A model generated the notes under the pieces. That model ran no database searches, was not told where the DNA came from, and saw only the letters and a program-made list of their open reading frames with translations. A stretch of DNA of 64,000 bases from Torymus aiolomorphi (Eukaryota; Arthropoda; Insecta; Hymenoptera; Torymidae). The translations under genes were made by a program, and so were the position numbers. The stretch is taken from NCBI GenBank assembly GCA_036365515.1, contig CM070874.1, positions 222,370,442 through 222,434,441 of the forward strand, read 5' to 3'. Shown here in pieces: positions 1 through 12,807 of the stretch (the first letter of the stretch is position 1; each line of letters opens with the position of its first letter).

Positions 1-636
1 TATGATGTATGTGTTTATCCTAAAAATAAATCTGACAATGAAGTAACACATATATTTTTAAATAAATTATCACATCATGTAGACCTGATGGTATTTCCAT
101 TATTATTTCCTTGATGAAATTTAGGTTGGAGTATCAGATATAATAAACATCCAAACGCAGGAAAAGACGACCAATTAATGACACTACAATATTATTTATA
201 CCGATTATCGTATAGACCTAATGAAAAAAAATTTAACCCTTTATTATTTACTGGAATATTAAAGCAATAATACTTACTTGATCATGTAAAATATAGTGCA
301 TCAAATAATTCAACGAATTTCGAAAAATCAGAAAGAAAAGGAAACTTATTTATCTTACCATCTACATATATTGGAAGTCCAAGATATATGCAACAATATT
401 ATCAAGACGCAATGGTAATCATTAGAAACGTTGGAAAAACTAATCTATTTATAACTATGACATGTAATCCAAAATGGTACAGAGAGTTTGAAGAAGTTTT
501 ACAGAATTTTCCAGAACAAACGATACCAAACGATATTCCTAATATAAGAGTTCGTTTATTTTATGCAAAATTGAAAATGTTATTAAATGGTATAACAAAA
601 ACAGAAATATTTTTGGACCTGTTTCATCTTACGTAT

Positions 637-1524
637 TGTTTGGGTGTTTTTCGCTTTGAGGTAGCAAAATTTAATAAATGTCAATTCAAATCTCACGCCA
701 GAAAGCTTAATTATTGCGCCACCGCTACGACAACACTAGCGCCGCCGTGGCGACGACACTATCGCCGCTGGCTCTTGATCGAGCGCGGCTGGCCCGCGCA
801 CACGAGGCATTCTCGTCAAGTTCGCCGAGCTACGCGCATGTTTAGCTGCTTGATGCGTTACCCTTTGTTTGCTTAATCTTGCATTCAGATTGCGTAATTT
901 AAGGAAGACTACGACAATCGCTGTGTGTACATCTTCGCGATCGGATGTGAGTGAGCGTACTCAAGACTAGGTTTTGGTAGGGAAGGTGTCCACGTGCTTG
1001 ACGTGACACTTCCAGGGCAAGCGCTACGCGGCAACGATCTTTGTTGCCCGTCGCTAAGCATCTGGCTGCCCGAGACGTCGGAACGCGCTTGGTGAAGGTA
1101 TTTTAGCGCTCCCCAGGCCCGGTTTGTCTTCCTCCTCGGCGAGAAGCTGCGGCAGAATCCGTCTCGATCAAGTCATCATCCTCCCAGGCGAAACCCAGGT
1201 AAGAGAGCGCGCTGCGTGTGAAATTATATAAAGGTACCTTGCGTATTAGCGTGCTTTCTAGTTTACGATTTTCTTCTTTTTTTTGTCTTCTATTAGAATC
1301 TCTATTGTATATCTTTGATATATAAAATTTCCTTTTCTTTCTTTAATAAAGTTGTCGCTTGCCGTGGCTTTTCTCTCTACTTCGTGAGAGTTCTTACGCC
1401 AAGACAAGTTGTCCTTTTTCCACGAAAATAAATTGTGTCTAATTATTTTCACCCTACGCTCACTCATCCCTTTATTTCCCTAGTCTGAACTCACCTTGAG
1501 TTCACGTATTTAGAGGATTGTTTC
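637..1524 (+). mobile_element. Probable solo LTR inserted in the Helitron
   Basis: The Helitron reading is cut after acgtat (631-636) and resumes after a second acgtat (1525-1530), a 6-bp direct duplication that defines this 888-bp insert. It is much more GC-rich than the host Helitron, has a TATA box TATATAAA at 1225-1232 and a poly(A) signal AATAAA at 1345-1350. This is the U3-R-U5 order of an LTR on the plus strand, with no coding capacity. It starts TGTTTGGG but ends ATTGTTTC, so the usual TG...CA ends are not perfect and the family is uncertain. A non-LTR origin of the insert is possible but less likely. Confidence 0.5.
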
Positions 1525-2561
1525 ACGTATATTTTATAGAATTTAAAAAAAGAGATTTAGCAGATACATATATTATTCTAACATTGGATCGCAACCATAA
1601 ATTAAACTCTTCAGATGCAATCGATAAACATATTTCAGCTGGAATAACGTCAAAAAATTTTAAATTACAAAAATTAGTAATCAAACATATGTTATATGGA
1701 CCGCGTACAGAAAGATCTTGTTTGAACAAAGACAAAAATTTATGTAAAAAAGATTTTCCAAAACCATTTATTCCAAAACCAGAAATAATATTTCTGATAA
1801 CCAATACATCATTTAGAAAAACGTAATAACATTTTTCCAGTAGATAATTGTATGGTAGTTTCTTATAACGATTTTTTATTAACAAAATATAATTGTCATA
1901 TAAATATCGAATATTGTGCTTCAGTACAAAGTATAAAATATATTTTTGATTACATTCATAAAGGTGGGTATAAGGCTTACTGTAAAATACAATTTCCGTT
2001 GTATCAAGAGATTATTTTTGATAAAAAAAAATATATTAAATGCATTAAGTAAATGGGAAACTACATTAATAGCATGGTTTAAATGAAATAAAAATGATGA
2101 TTTTACAAAAAAACTAAAATATGTAAACATACTACAATACTATATTTTTTCTAATGAAAAAAAGTGGTTAAAACGTTCAAAACTGCGAATAAATAAGGCT
2201 ATTGGTAGATTAAATGTAGTATCACCGAAAGACATTGAACGTTTTTCCTTGAAAATAGTAAAAAAAACAGATTTAGAAATAGAATTATAGAAGAATCTAT
2301 TGAACATTCATATCTTTGGCCTTTATTTCATATTTTTAAATTAAAAATAAATATACGTACTAAAAATAAAGATTTTGCATCATTTTTATTAAATATAGGA
2401 AAAAGAAATATTGATCAATTTATTGTTCCTAATTAATGGAAATAAAATGTTGTTTGTCATATAATTTATAAAAAAATTAATAATAATTATGATTTTTCAA
2501 GAAACGTTATATTAGTTTCACACATAATGATAAAGAAAATATATTAAACAATAATAGTACA

Positions 2562-2766
2562 TTTCGATACTAGTGCGAGCATTTGATTTTCCCCTCGTGT
2601 GACTGTTTGCACCCGAGCGAAGCGAGGGTGAAAAGGTCACACGAGAAGAAAATCAACTTCTCACACAAGTGTCGAACCGTATTTTTTGACACAACGTGCG
2701 AGAAGTGAGATTTTTGCACGCATCGTTTAACGCAGCGTGCGAGAAATCGAACTTCTCGCACGGAGT
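2562..2766. repeat. GC-rich patch of inverted GTGCGAGAAG-type repeats
   Basis: This block interrupts the AT-rich Helitron remnant. It contains several related copies, in both orientations, of a CACACGAGAAG / GTGCGAGAAG motif (for example near 2637, 2695, 2735 and 2750) and can fold on itself. Sequence on both sides is Helitron-like, so it is probably a small insertion. No clear target-site duplication was found. Confidence 0.45.
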
Positions 2767-3159
2767 TTCAAAAAATATTAAACTTAATTAATCATGAAAC
2801 TATAATGTATTATAGTATAGATTATGCAACACATAAAGGAGTCGATCAAAAAGATGAAAATATTCATCTAAATTATCCAATAGAAATGTGAAATGTTAGA
2901 AATATTACTTGAAGGTTTACCTCAACATGAATTGAAATTAAAAATAAATTCAATATTAATGTTAATTCAAAATATTCGAATAAGTGATGGATTTTGTAAT
3001 CTTATAGAAAATAATTATGGTCTCACATATAATAATGAATATAGTTTGACTATAGTGGGACTATCGTCAAACTTTAATCCCAACTATAGTATTTTCGCGG
3101 TATTATACGTGACTACTATAGTATCTTACTCGAACTAAAATTACCGAATATAATCATTA

Positions 3160-4106
<947 letters not shown>

Positions 4107-5215
4107 GAGTGTATACCAGATCCGGATAATGGATTCACTCCAGGTTGTAAAATATGACTTTTTATATATAAAAATGAAAGGCCGTACAATCCCAGACCCT
4201 AACGCATTCATCATTTTTAGTTATAAGAGATTGACTTTTTAAAAAATTAAGTGACTTTTTCACCTCAAATCACTCATTTGGCGGCTAAACCTTGCTTTTC
4301 TGCCTGTAAACAAACCACAAAGCATTTTTATTTTTTAAAGTATGACATATTTTTGTAAAATATATGACAATTTTTAACAAAAATATCCATTGGTATTTTA
4401 TATTATTTTATATTACCTTATTCAATAAATAAAATGCAATTTATGTCAATATTCCGTGTTTAATCCAAATTATCGACTGGAAAGCACGGTTTATTGATTA
4501 AACTTATTCAATTTGAAGTCCAATGTGAAGAATATTCCATAATTATATTCATCAATTAGTCCTTAATATCCAAAATCCCATTAGAAATAATTGATTCGAT
4601 AGCTTCATGTTTTGATTTTAGCATAACGAGCTGAACTCATGACTATTTTCTGAATCTTGAATCTCATAAAAAAAAGACACAAAGTATCATTCTTTACACA
4701 ATGAAACACTGTAAAAACACAAAATTATACGTATCTGATGGAGAATATTTATGAAGTTCTCTTAAGCTGTCCTTTTCAAGTTAGTTATAGACTTGAATCT
4801 TGCTGATTTTTCAGACACATACACTGAAAACTTTTTTCCTTTTTGCTTGTCTTTTAGCGAGAAATGGCTCCATTCCATTGTTAAAAAATTATCTGTAAAA
4901 CACAAAACAATTAGTTAGTCACAAATAAAAAGCGTCTACTGTCACCGATTACGCAATAAAGGTTTTCGTTGTCTGCTGTTATTATGTTCTGAAGGGGTTA
5001 TAGGTAGTCTAATCGATTCGACTGTAGTCGATGTAAGAGTCGATAGTGTATAATTCAGTTAAAAGTGTAGAAATGGCCCCACTTGAACGCCAACTGTAGA
5101 TTCCATTGTAAAGAAGGTTGGTATACTTATAGTAGGTTATGTGGATTATACCTTGTGCTTCATCAAAACATATGATAATATGATTTGTTGACATTCTGTG
5201 TGTTTCATTTTTTAT
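4107..5215. mobile_element. Foldback element, single-arm copy (family of element B)
   Basis: From ACAAGGAGTGTATACC (4107) to about 5215 the sequence matches the left arm of the palindromic element at 40582-41626 and then part of its centre in reverse orientation. The match includes the blocks GGATTCAC, CCTGTAAACAAAC, CACCGATTACG, CTGCTGTTATTATGTTCTGAAG (split by small changes) and the AGGTTATGTGGATTATACC centre. Only one arm plus part of the centre is present. It has no coding capacity and was inserted into, or recombined within, the surrounding BEL/Pao remnant. Confidence 0.7.
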
Positions 5216-5239
5216 AGTTTTAAAATGAAAAAAATTATT

Positions 5240-8200
5240 TTTGTTGTGTCATGAGTGACTTGGACACTCTCAACATTTAAACTGACAATCTCAAGGAAGC
5301 AACGGACAAACTCTTCACTACATGTGGATTACTGTGTGGACGTACAAATTCAGCGCTGCCTTAGCAGTTAACTCAGCAAGATGCCTCATAGGAATTCTAC
5401 AAGAACATCTCAACCGAAAGTGATACATTTCATATGTATTACTCATTACACTTGCACCTATTGAAAGTAATCTTACTCTTATACTGTGGCGGTCAGAATG
5501 GTCAACAGATGCATCGAGATGAAGAGATGCAATTACACTCATCCTACTCATCTTACAATTGTGCTGTGCTTCAGATTTTTGAATTTATGCATCAATAACT
5601 GCACATTACAGATAGGTGCAAGATCAAGGAATTTTTACTCAAGATTATCACCTGGATAAAAAATACTCAACAATTAGATTTCGGCGCAATCACTGACACT
5701 CAAGGTCAACTCTACTGCAACACTCAGTTACACAACCTTCATTAATTGCAACTCCATTTGGAATTACACGACACACCGGTGACATCTCACGAATTTTGAT
5801 TATAAGTTTATTCAATATCAGAATTATGATTTATCTCAAAAGATGCTATTGGAAGACTCAACGCTCTACAACGCTCATCTATCCCAATCACTGGAATTGA
5901 AGGTACGCTATCAACTTATACATTAGGAATAGTTCAATTGGATTTACGGCCCATCCATAAAAATCTTAAGATTAGGATCATTCGCCAAGTCTCATCGATG
6001 TTATCATCAGAGCAATGTGAGCAGCACATGTGGCGTCATACGGAAATGTTAAACTTGGCAGCCCTACCTTTTGGAAAACTCAACCAGTATATTTATCATC
6101 AGTGCTGACTATTATGGTCAAATCATCAAACCTAACCTCATCAAGGGCAGTGCAATAGAACCTATCGTAGAATCATCAATTTTGGCTCGTCATTATTAAC
6201 ATCATTCAAATCAGCTATTCAACGGAAAAAGATACATCAAGATCGGATGTTACTTAACGCAGAAGAATTAAGGAACTTACTCACACGTTTCTGGGTTAAG
6301 ATCCTCAATAACTATAGGCAAAATCAAGAAGGAAGAAGCATTGTGTAAGCAACACTTTGTTCACACAATTAAAACATCAAGTAAGGTTATCTCAAACCAT
6401 CATCTGATGTACTGATCAACACATTTGGCAAAACTGAAATGTGCTACAAATGATTACTGTTAATTGCACTCATGATAGCATCTACAAAAAATGGTACTAT
6501 GCATTTTATGGATAAATGAACCGGATCAACTCATATTCTTCGTTTAAGCAAAATTCACGTATGGAGCACTAGCAACTTTTAATTGGATATTTGCACTCGT
6601 CTTCAGCCGGTGAATAATAAAGGAACCAATCATCCACTGGCAACAGACTGAATCCTTGTTCGAAGGATATCGACGACAACTTCGCCGGACTTGCATCAAA
6701 GGACACAATCATTCACAAGGATCATGCAGTTACCAGGGTTCTGCATGGCCGGCGGCTATCTATTAGCCAAATTGCAAATTCAATTTGCCGATGTTTCTCA
6801 AGGAATTCCTCACCAGCAACTCAAGCTATAGATTATGATGATTGCGTCACGATATTACTCAAATTATAACGGATTTCACTATTAAATAAATTCACACAAG
6901 AATGATATTGCCGCTCACTCAAGAGATAATCACAACTGGATAATTCTCTCTCAAAACTCACCAGTACTCGATCCCGCATGACCAATCTTATCTGTGGTTA
7001 TTATTTCGAATTCTCCTATAAGAACTCTGGCTACTCATGTAGTCATGGGACAAGCAAGGTTAACTTAATTGCGAAGAATGGCTGCACATTCGAGAAGATC
7101 TCGATCAATTGGATTCGGTTCCCAACATTTATGGATTTTCGAATGCTTCCCAACAGATAATGGCTACAGCACCCCATGGTAAACCACATTTCTCACAATT
7201 GGCTTATTATTCCTAGTCTCATCAAGAAGGAAGGCAACATTCAACCCATATTCCACATCAAGATGAGAAGATGGCATTCACACGCATAATCTCACGTGCC
7301 TCATGATGGAAGAAATCTGTTGGAACTAGGGTTGCAGTCAGTTAAAGGATGATTCCAACAACAAAAGGAAAATGATCATCACGATTATCTCAAACAGACT
7401 CACGAGAAGAGGAACACCTTCCAGAAAGAGGACAAGGTCACACCCACTGCAGCCACATCACATTCGGAAAATTCATAAGATCTCGTCAATCAACACTCAT
7501 TACTCAATAGACTACTCAAATTATTGGCTGGGTAATGCTAGCTTGTGATCATTTCAAGGCAAAGAGGAAAATTTAACAGAGACGAGACTCATAGCTGATC
7601 TGGTCAGCAAAGAAAAAATCTTCTGGATCAAGAATACTCAGCAAGTTCATTTCCATCCTGAACTCCGTATGCTGAAATATCTCAAGTCCCACGGAATCAT
7701 CTATTTAATAGATTGACTGCATGTATAGATTCAGAAGGAATCATGATGATAGGAGGTCGGTTTTACAAAACTCAACTGGAATATCACTCAACATCCAGCT
7801 ACATTGCTACGGTGCAGTCAATTCATCACTGATCATTCGGCAATCTCACAATAATATTTCTCGGTGACACCGAAAAAACTCACTTTGCACACATCAGGCA
7901 GAAAATTTGAATTATTGGAAGCAGAGCTTCGGCCGAGTCATTCATTCCTGATTCGATGACTTGTGCAAGATATCGAACTCATCGGACTCAGCAACTCATG
8001 GAGCAACTATCCAGGGCACTGGGCCACTCCATCACCACCCTTCACTCACACCGGGATCAATTTAGTAGGTCCACTCATCAACTCATCGAAGGGGATTGAA
8101 TCCAAATCATACAAGTGCTGGATTTGTATTTGGGTGCACTCACAGCATCATTTGTCATCATGTGTTATCGATACTTGATCAGTGACTACTCATCGTATGG

Positions 8201-8910
8201 TTTTCATCACGGCTTACATGTGGTTTACATCAAGAAGAGGATTATCTTCACAGCATTTCTCAAGAAAAAACTCAACGTGGTACATCTCCCATCAATGATG
8301 AAACTCCATGGATACTCAAACCAACTACGGCATTTCATAGGACGAAGGTGGAAAGCAGTGGTGAAATCAACACTATTTCAGCACCAACAGACCATGGACG
8401 ACATCGTTCTCAAATTGAATCTTCATCATCCCTGCTAACTCAATTGAAGGCTTGCCCAACTCAAGGCCGTTAGAACCACTAAAAGAAGATTCAGAAGATA
8501 TTTGTATACTTACTTTTTCATTCTTTCCATTAATAAGGTATTAAACTCATTGTATCACTTGGTTTCTAAATTTCAATGAACTTCAGCTGACCAGTTGGCA
8601 ATTTCTCAATGGGTAACTCAGTAACTACGGCAGCAATAGTCGGATCAACAACGGTCTCAATCCACTTGAAGAAGGCATCGCTCACCTCATAAAGCCTAGT
8701 GGAGTTCATGGTATATAATATGAATAATCCTCACATAGTATATGGCTACTCTTAGAAGATATTGGACTACGCCATCAAGGAACCTTTAACGTCACAAGAA
8801 CAAGCTCAAGATGGCCACCTCTCAATCTACTCGGAATTCAGCAACTCGCTGGCGTGCCATACTATCGGAATTAAATCAACCTAGCGGTTGATGGCGTGCG
8901 GAATGTTTGA
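5240..8910 (+). pseudogene. BEL/Pao pol remnant (protease to integrase), heavily frameshifted
   Basis: Fragments appear in BEL/Pao order. They are an aspartic-protease tail (SSIPITGIEGT, then TYTLGIVQLDLRPIHK, 5880-5970; GADYYGQIIKPNLIKG, 6100-6160), the NEELRNLLTRFWVK segment (6255-6305), the RT/RNase H region in scraps, and then the integrase. The integrase has FWIKNTQQVHFHPELRMLKY (7620-7680), a degraded zinc-binding region (7700-7970), ARYRTHRTQQLMEQL (7965-8010), PPFTHTGINLVGPL (8034-8075) and KSYKCWICI (8106-8130), with a late LLTQ...RPLEPL segment (8435-8480). Many 1-2 bp indels change frame, often at CTCA or TCA sites. In living elements this polyprotein drives LTR retrotransposition; this copy cannot. 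C-terminal pieces extend to about 8700. The 8900-9200 stretch may be LTR or leader but was not matched. Confidence 0.8.
7963..8178 (+). pseudogene. BEL/Pao integrase catalytic-core fragment
   Basis: This is the best preserved frame in the plus-strand BEL/Pao remnant. It has the HTGINLVGPL start of the catalytic core, which contains the position of the first catalytic residue (Asp in active elements, here read as Asn), and the SYKCWICIWVH strand typical of the family. The frame then breaks and further core pieces (SDYSS-GF, TSRRG) appear in other frames up to 8260. It is non-functional. Confidence 0.75.
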
Positions 8911-9289
8911 GAATCATGAATGTTATGAATTTCCCGCGGTTGCGCGACTGAAGGATGACTCAGCAGGGGGTCGCGCGACGACAGCACTCATCAGCTGCTC
9001 TCTGCGGAACAGCTGACTTGCTACACTGATTAGCCGAGTACGACAAAAATCATGCTGTCTCTCACTTTTACACATCTAAATGAGAGAGACACTGATTTGA
9101 CTGACTCCTCGGTGACAAGTTCAACGAGGAAGAAGATGGATGTTCTCACTCAAATCTCATTCTCTCTTATAAGGAAAGGATAATTGATGTCCGCCTCCGA
9201 TTTTCATGAATCTTTTCAGGTGGTTAGAGTATCAAAAAATAAATAGCTCGATATGGAATCCGAATTTCTTAATGAAACCAACGTGTTGA
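8911..9289. other. No gene recognised
   Basis: A GC-rich patch (8920-9030) with CGCGCGAC-type repeats is followed by AT-rich sequence. CTCA is still frequent up to about 9160. This may be the LTR end of the plus-strand BEL/Pao copy, but no matching second LTR or target duplication was seen. Confidence 0.3.
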
Positions 9290-9515
9290 TTGTAGATTGA
9301 GGATAGAATTTCGGAGACGGAGACAGAAGTTTATAGTGCAAATTATGCTCAGGACGCGAGGAGGAGGGGGGGTTGTGAGAGACGCCGCGGTGTCACCTAT
9401 ATTCACGCATACAAACATTACGCGAGTTTCAATTGGCTCCCTCGACTATCGTCTGACTATGACGTAACTCCTGCGTCATAAACGAAGGAGTGCTCTTTGT
9501 GTTTCTATCTCCCTT
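9290..9515 (-). repeat. Partial 3' LTR of the minus-strand BEL/Pao element
   Basis: It is similar to 18765-19133 over the blocks CGGAGACG, AGAAGT-TATAGTGCAAA, TTGTGAGAGACG, CACCTATATTCACGCATAC and CGTCATAAACGAAGGAG. It lacks about 130 bp present in the other copy between the first two blocks. Its right edge abuts pol-like sequence at about 9516. Confidence 0.7.
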
Positions 9516-9518
9516 GTA

Positions 9519-11104
9519 TCAAAAGAAATGTGCGTTTTCTATTTCGCATGAGCTTAGAGAAATTGACTCCCAATCTATACTTTTTTGCAGAAAAGGCAGA
9601 CTGAGCGCTGTACGTTTCTGACTTATACTAGATCTAACCTTAACACTAATTTTAGCTATGAACCTTAGGCAATAGGCGGTTATTCTCAATAGCTTGATAA
9701 TAGATGAGTATCTATCGACAAGATCCCAGACGCCTGTATGACTTTCTGATGGATGTGAAGGTTGGAAGGTGGCTCGCAATAAAAACTCCGATGTACAAAA
9801 AAGGATTTATTATGGAACACTTTGGTAGCTACACTCTGTTAAGTTTTTAGAAAAACACGTATACAAAAAGGTGCTTTGAGCACTTCGCTCATAACGAGGT
9901 CTCTTGCGAGAATGAGAAGTAGGAGGCGAGCGGCGAGCGGCAACTGGGCGGTGCTCTGGCGCAGGGGATTGGCTCGGCGCCTAAGAGGTGGCGCCTGTCT
10001 CGGTTGTTCTAACTTCGGGGCGGCATAAAGCCGTATATCGCCAACACTTTCATCTAAACTATTTACTAATTTGCATGTGTTTGTTACGAGCACGTTGGCT
10101 ACTGCAAAATTGAGTTCGTCCTGTTTCTTGGACCAAGTACCCTCCTTGTCTGTAAGAAAGGTTGGACCCTTCACCACAGCTCGTTACTAATGAGCTTGGA
10201 CGGCTCAATTCCTCGAGATATAATATCCGCAGGATTCTCCTTCGATTTCACATGGTGCAAAAATGCGTTTGGTAGAGATATGTGTATTTCGGTCACCTAT
10301 TTGCTATAAAAACAGACCAACGTGAAGGATGGTCCTTTAGCCAAAACAAAACATCAGCCGAATCGGTCCATAGATGTACGCTACGAATTTCCAACTTTGC
10401 TGAGTCGATAAATTGCTTAGCAAGACGAGTAAGAATAAGTGCGGTGCATAATCCTAAACATGGAATGCTTAGTGTTTTTACAGGTGCCACTATTGATTTA
10501 GCAATCTGTAGCGAGGTTGAAACAGAAGTTTTTTTGATGAATCTTAAATAGAGCACTGCTCTATATGCTTTCTTTGAAGAATCAGCAAAGCCGTGTAATT
10601 CCACGACGGTATGTGGTGTGAACCCAGTCCACCGCGGAATTCTAATGTCTCTGAGCGCAGGATGTTCGCTCACCCAATTAAACCATTCTTGGGAAAATTC
10701 GTTGGGTAATGGGTCATCCCATCTTAACTTCAGAAGCCATCATGACTGAAGTAGCATCTTGAATCTCACGATAGCTGATGCGATCCAGCTTAATGGATCG
10801 TACGTACGTGCAATACGTAAAAGTACATTTAGTTTTGTCACTGTCGTAAGGACGTTGACATCAGCAAGGTGAAAACAAAAATAATCACCGCTTGTATGCG
10901 AGACAATTCCTAGCAGGAAACTGATGAGCTTGTGCTAAACAAGGTTATCTTGTCTTTAGCTAACATTTGATCTGGTAGCGCAGAGAGAGCTTCTGGGTCA
11001 TTCGAGGCCCATTTTCGAAGATTCATCTGAGCTTTCGCAAATAAACTGACTAAATCTTTTATTTTTTGTATTGCTTCAGCAGTCGTCGGAGTACATCTCC
11101 TCAC
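9519..11104 (-). pseudogene. BEL/Pao pol, RNase H and downstream region, broken
   Basis: Minus-strand frames carry the LRKWASNDPEALSALP segment after the RT palm (10910-11104) and IRIPRWTGFTPHTVVELHGFADSSKKAY (given in two parts, 10530-10640). They also carry the RNase H pieces VAPVKTLSIP, VHLWTDSADVLFWLKDHPS and RWSVFIANR (10293-10500), MVKGPTFLTDKEGTW (10130-10177), and VDRYSSIIKLLRITAYCLRF (9660-9720). This order is that of a BEL/Pao polyprotein between RT and integrase. The fragments lie in different frames, and the integrase catalytic core that should follow is missing. Confidence 0.85.
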
Positions 11105-11129
11105 GAACTACCTTAGCTGGCGTAGGATA

Positions 11130-11480
11130 TTCCTCTTGTTAATCGATAGCCATCTGTAAGAGAGTTCTAATGGCCAAGTATGACGAACAAGTCAACCCGT
11201 AAGTTACGGTGTTGAGAATGTAGATGACAATTTTTTCTAAGAGATTAAATTGCCATATAATGGCTTGATGCTTGCTATCAAGCGAATGCGCACCTATCTG
11301 CCTGAACATTTTTTCTACGTCTGCAGATAGAGCGATTTTGTAGTTTCTAGTTGAACAAATTAAATCTACATCTTGTATTAGTACATTTGGATCACTATGC
11401 AGTAGGTCGTTTAATGATTCACCTGACTTGAGCCTACTGGACCCTTAAAAACGGTTCTTAATTTTTCTGCGGTGCTGGTC
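11130..11480 (-). pseudogene. BEL/Pao reverse-transcriptase core fragment
   Basis: The minus-strand reading shows STAEKLRTVF (about 11445-11475), SLNDLLHSDPNVLIQD-like sequence (11370-11425), ALSADVEKMFRQIGAHSLD (11270-11330) and VTYGLTCSSYLAIRTL (11140-11215). These are the characteristic RT palm blocks, frameshifted near 11420 and 11120. In an active copy this is the polymerase that makes the DNA copy of the element. Confidence 0.8.
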
Positions 11481-11494
11481 TCTTTCCAAACACT

Positions 11495-11790
11495 ATGATG
11501 TGCACTGAGAGGCAGAAAGCGCTGCTACTAGCCTTACCCTATGCTAGTAGCGGCTCCCCAAAGAGCGTGGTGGCTACGCCTTTTGAGAGCACTGGCTGTG
11601 CTCTTTCATGTCACGTGATCTTCGCGCGGACACAAACAAAAATAAAGGTACGCTGGCCATACCCCAAGGCGCGCTGGCTGCGCCACAGGGCTCAGCTACT
11701 ACGCCTTTTCCGAGCTAAACTACCATGTCAACATTCTGCGTCCTAGCTATTCTCGCGGTCTGGTAGCTGTTCTTTCTGCTTCTCAGTGTG
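11495..11790. other. GC-rich insert in the BEL/Pao RT region
   Basis: The BEL/Pao reading is lost between about 11490 and 11790 and replaced by GC-rich sequence with short inverted repeats (AGCGCTGCTACTAGC, GCTAGTAGCGGCTC). It has no recognisable protein. Borders are approximate and no target duplication was identified. Confidence 0.35.
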
Positions 11791-11857
11791 GAAGGAAGAA
11801 ATAATTTAAGTTCGCAGACAGTATCTCATCGATTGCCGTCATGTGACCTAGTTCTAT

Positions 11858-12133
11858 TTATTCTCTCATAAATTTAGTATACTCAGCTTCAAGCCTCTTG
11901 TCTTTTTGGAAATTAAGTTCCAGGCATTTTAGAGCGCTGAGAGCTTGTGAGTACGAGCTACCTAGATTGACTTTATCTAGAGAGTTTAGATCTTTCCGGG
12001 GTAGCCTCACTATATAGCGACCTGTTTCATCCCTTGATGTGGTGTTAGCAAATAGATATTCACAAGCTTGATCTACGATGGAGCGAGAATTTTTACTCTC
12101 AGTCAGCTCCTCTGTCCTCCAAAATTCATGCAA
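11858..12133 (-). pseudogene. BEL/Pao pol segment between protease and RT
   Basis: The frame begins MHEFWRTEELTESK and includes CEYLFANTTSRDETGRYIV followed by RLPRKD. This is the conserved linker found just before the RT in BEL/Pao polyproteins (pattern FWE-E-...-HF-..T..R...GRY.VRLP). It is open for 91 codons. The protease piece lies on its upstream side and the RT core on its downstream side, in the expected order. Confidence 0.8.
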
Positions 12134-12199
12134 CAGATCAGACAGTTGAGCATCTTGATCTTTAACAGAGGTGCCGTGAAGTGGGGTAAGTTTAAGTAT

Positions 12200-12599
12200 T
12201 TACGCTTTGGAATACGAATTAATTCCTGCTATATTTCCTGTGAGCAACCACAGTGTTGCTGTGGGTCGATGAACTGAGCCTTTAATTATTTTGTCCTCAA
12301 TTATGCAGCTACAGACATCAGCTCCTAGCAATAATTCAATTTTGAAATATTCAAGATAGTTTAGATCTACCAATTGCAGTCCATCTAAATAGTTAAGTGA
12401 CGACGATCCACGAGCCACTGGAGGTTCGTACGAGGAGATCTTTGGCAGAATTAATGCCTTTATTTCGAGAAGCAGGAGGAAGCGAAATGAGGTTTAAGCG
12501 CAAACGTGCCAATCTTTTGGCACGTAGTGCTGCTTGGTCACCTACCCCTTTTACGCACATGTTGGTGCTTTCCTGTCTCAGTGATAGTGAATTGCACAA
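12200..12599 (-). pseudogene. BEL/Pao aspartic protease region, broken
   Basis: Minus-strand frames give YLDGLQLVDLNYLEYFKIEL and LLLGADVCSCIIEDKIIKGS (12290-12390). This is the C-terminal part of the BEL/Pao protease, with GADV-Y-II a family hallmark. Less clear protease sequence extends to 12599 in another frame. The DSG/DTG catalytic site was not identified, so activity is lost or the site falls in the unreadable part near 12600-12800. Confidence 0.7.
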
Positions 12600-12807
12600 A
12601 TTTTCAGTAGCTATAGAAATTTGACTGCATGGATCGATAGAAGCTCTGACTGTTAGCTTCTTATCTTCAGATCCTATTACAGAAATGAGAGCTGTGGCGA
12701 GAACAACACCTGTGTTTTAGTCACTTGCATTGTGTGAGTCGAGCTTGTTAATGGTTCGTTCATTTTTACATTTACGCAAGTTGCATTAACTGTAGCTTGA
12801 TTAGCAT

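Larger units (their letters stand above)
1..3055 (+). pseudogene. Decayed Helitron Rep/helicase gene, interrupted by insertions
   Basis: Frame 1 reads through Helitron_like_N-type sequence from base 1 with a few stops (two adjacent at about 112, another at 268). The Rep region FITMTCNPKW lies near 445-480, and the IFGPVSSYV/VYFIEFKKR segment is split between 605-636 and 1525-1560. The Rep region continues with the motif VVSYNDFLLTKYNCHIN (1852 on). Helicase-side pieces follow: TTLIAWF and WLKRSKLRINKAIGRL (2060-2220), DFASFLLNIGKRNIDQFI (2370-2430) and GLPQHELKLK...LMLIQNIR (2917-2980). In intact Helitrons these are the HUH nickase and Pif1-like helicase for rolling-circle transposition. Here frameshifts, stops, a lost middle section and two inserted blocks make it non-functional. 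The element's 5' end lies outside the window and no 3' CTRR hairpin was identified. Confidence 0.85.
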
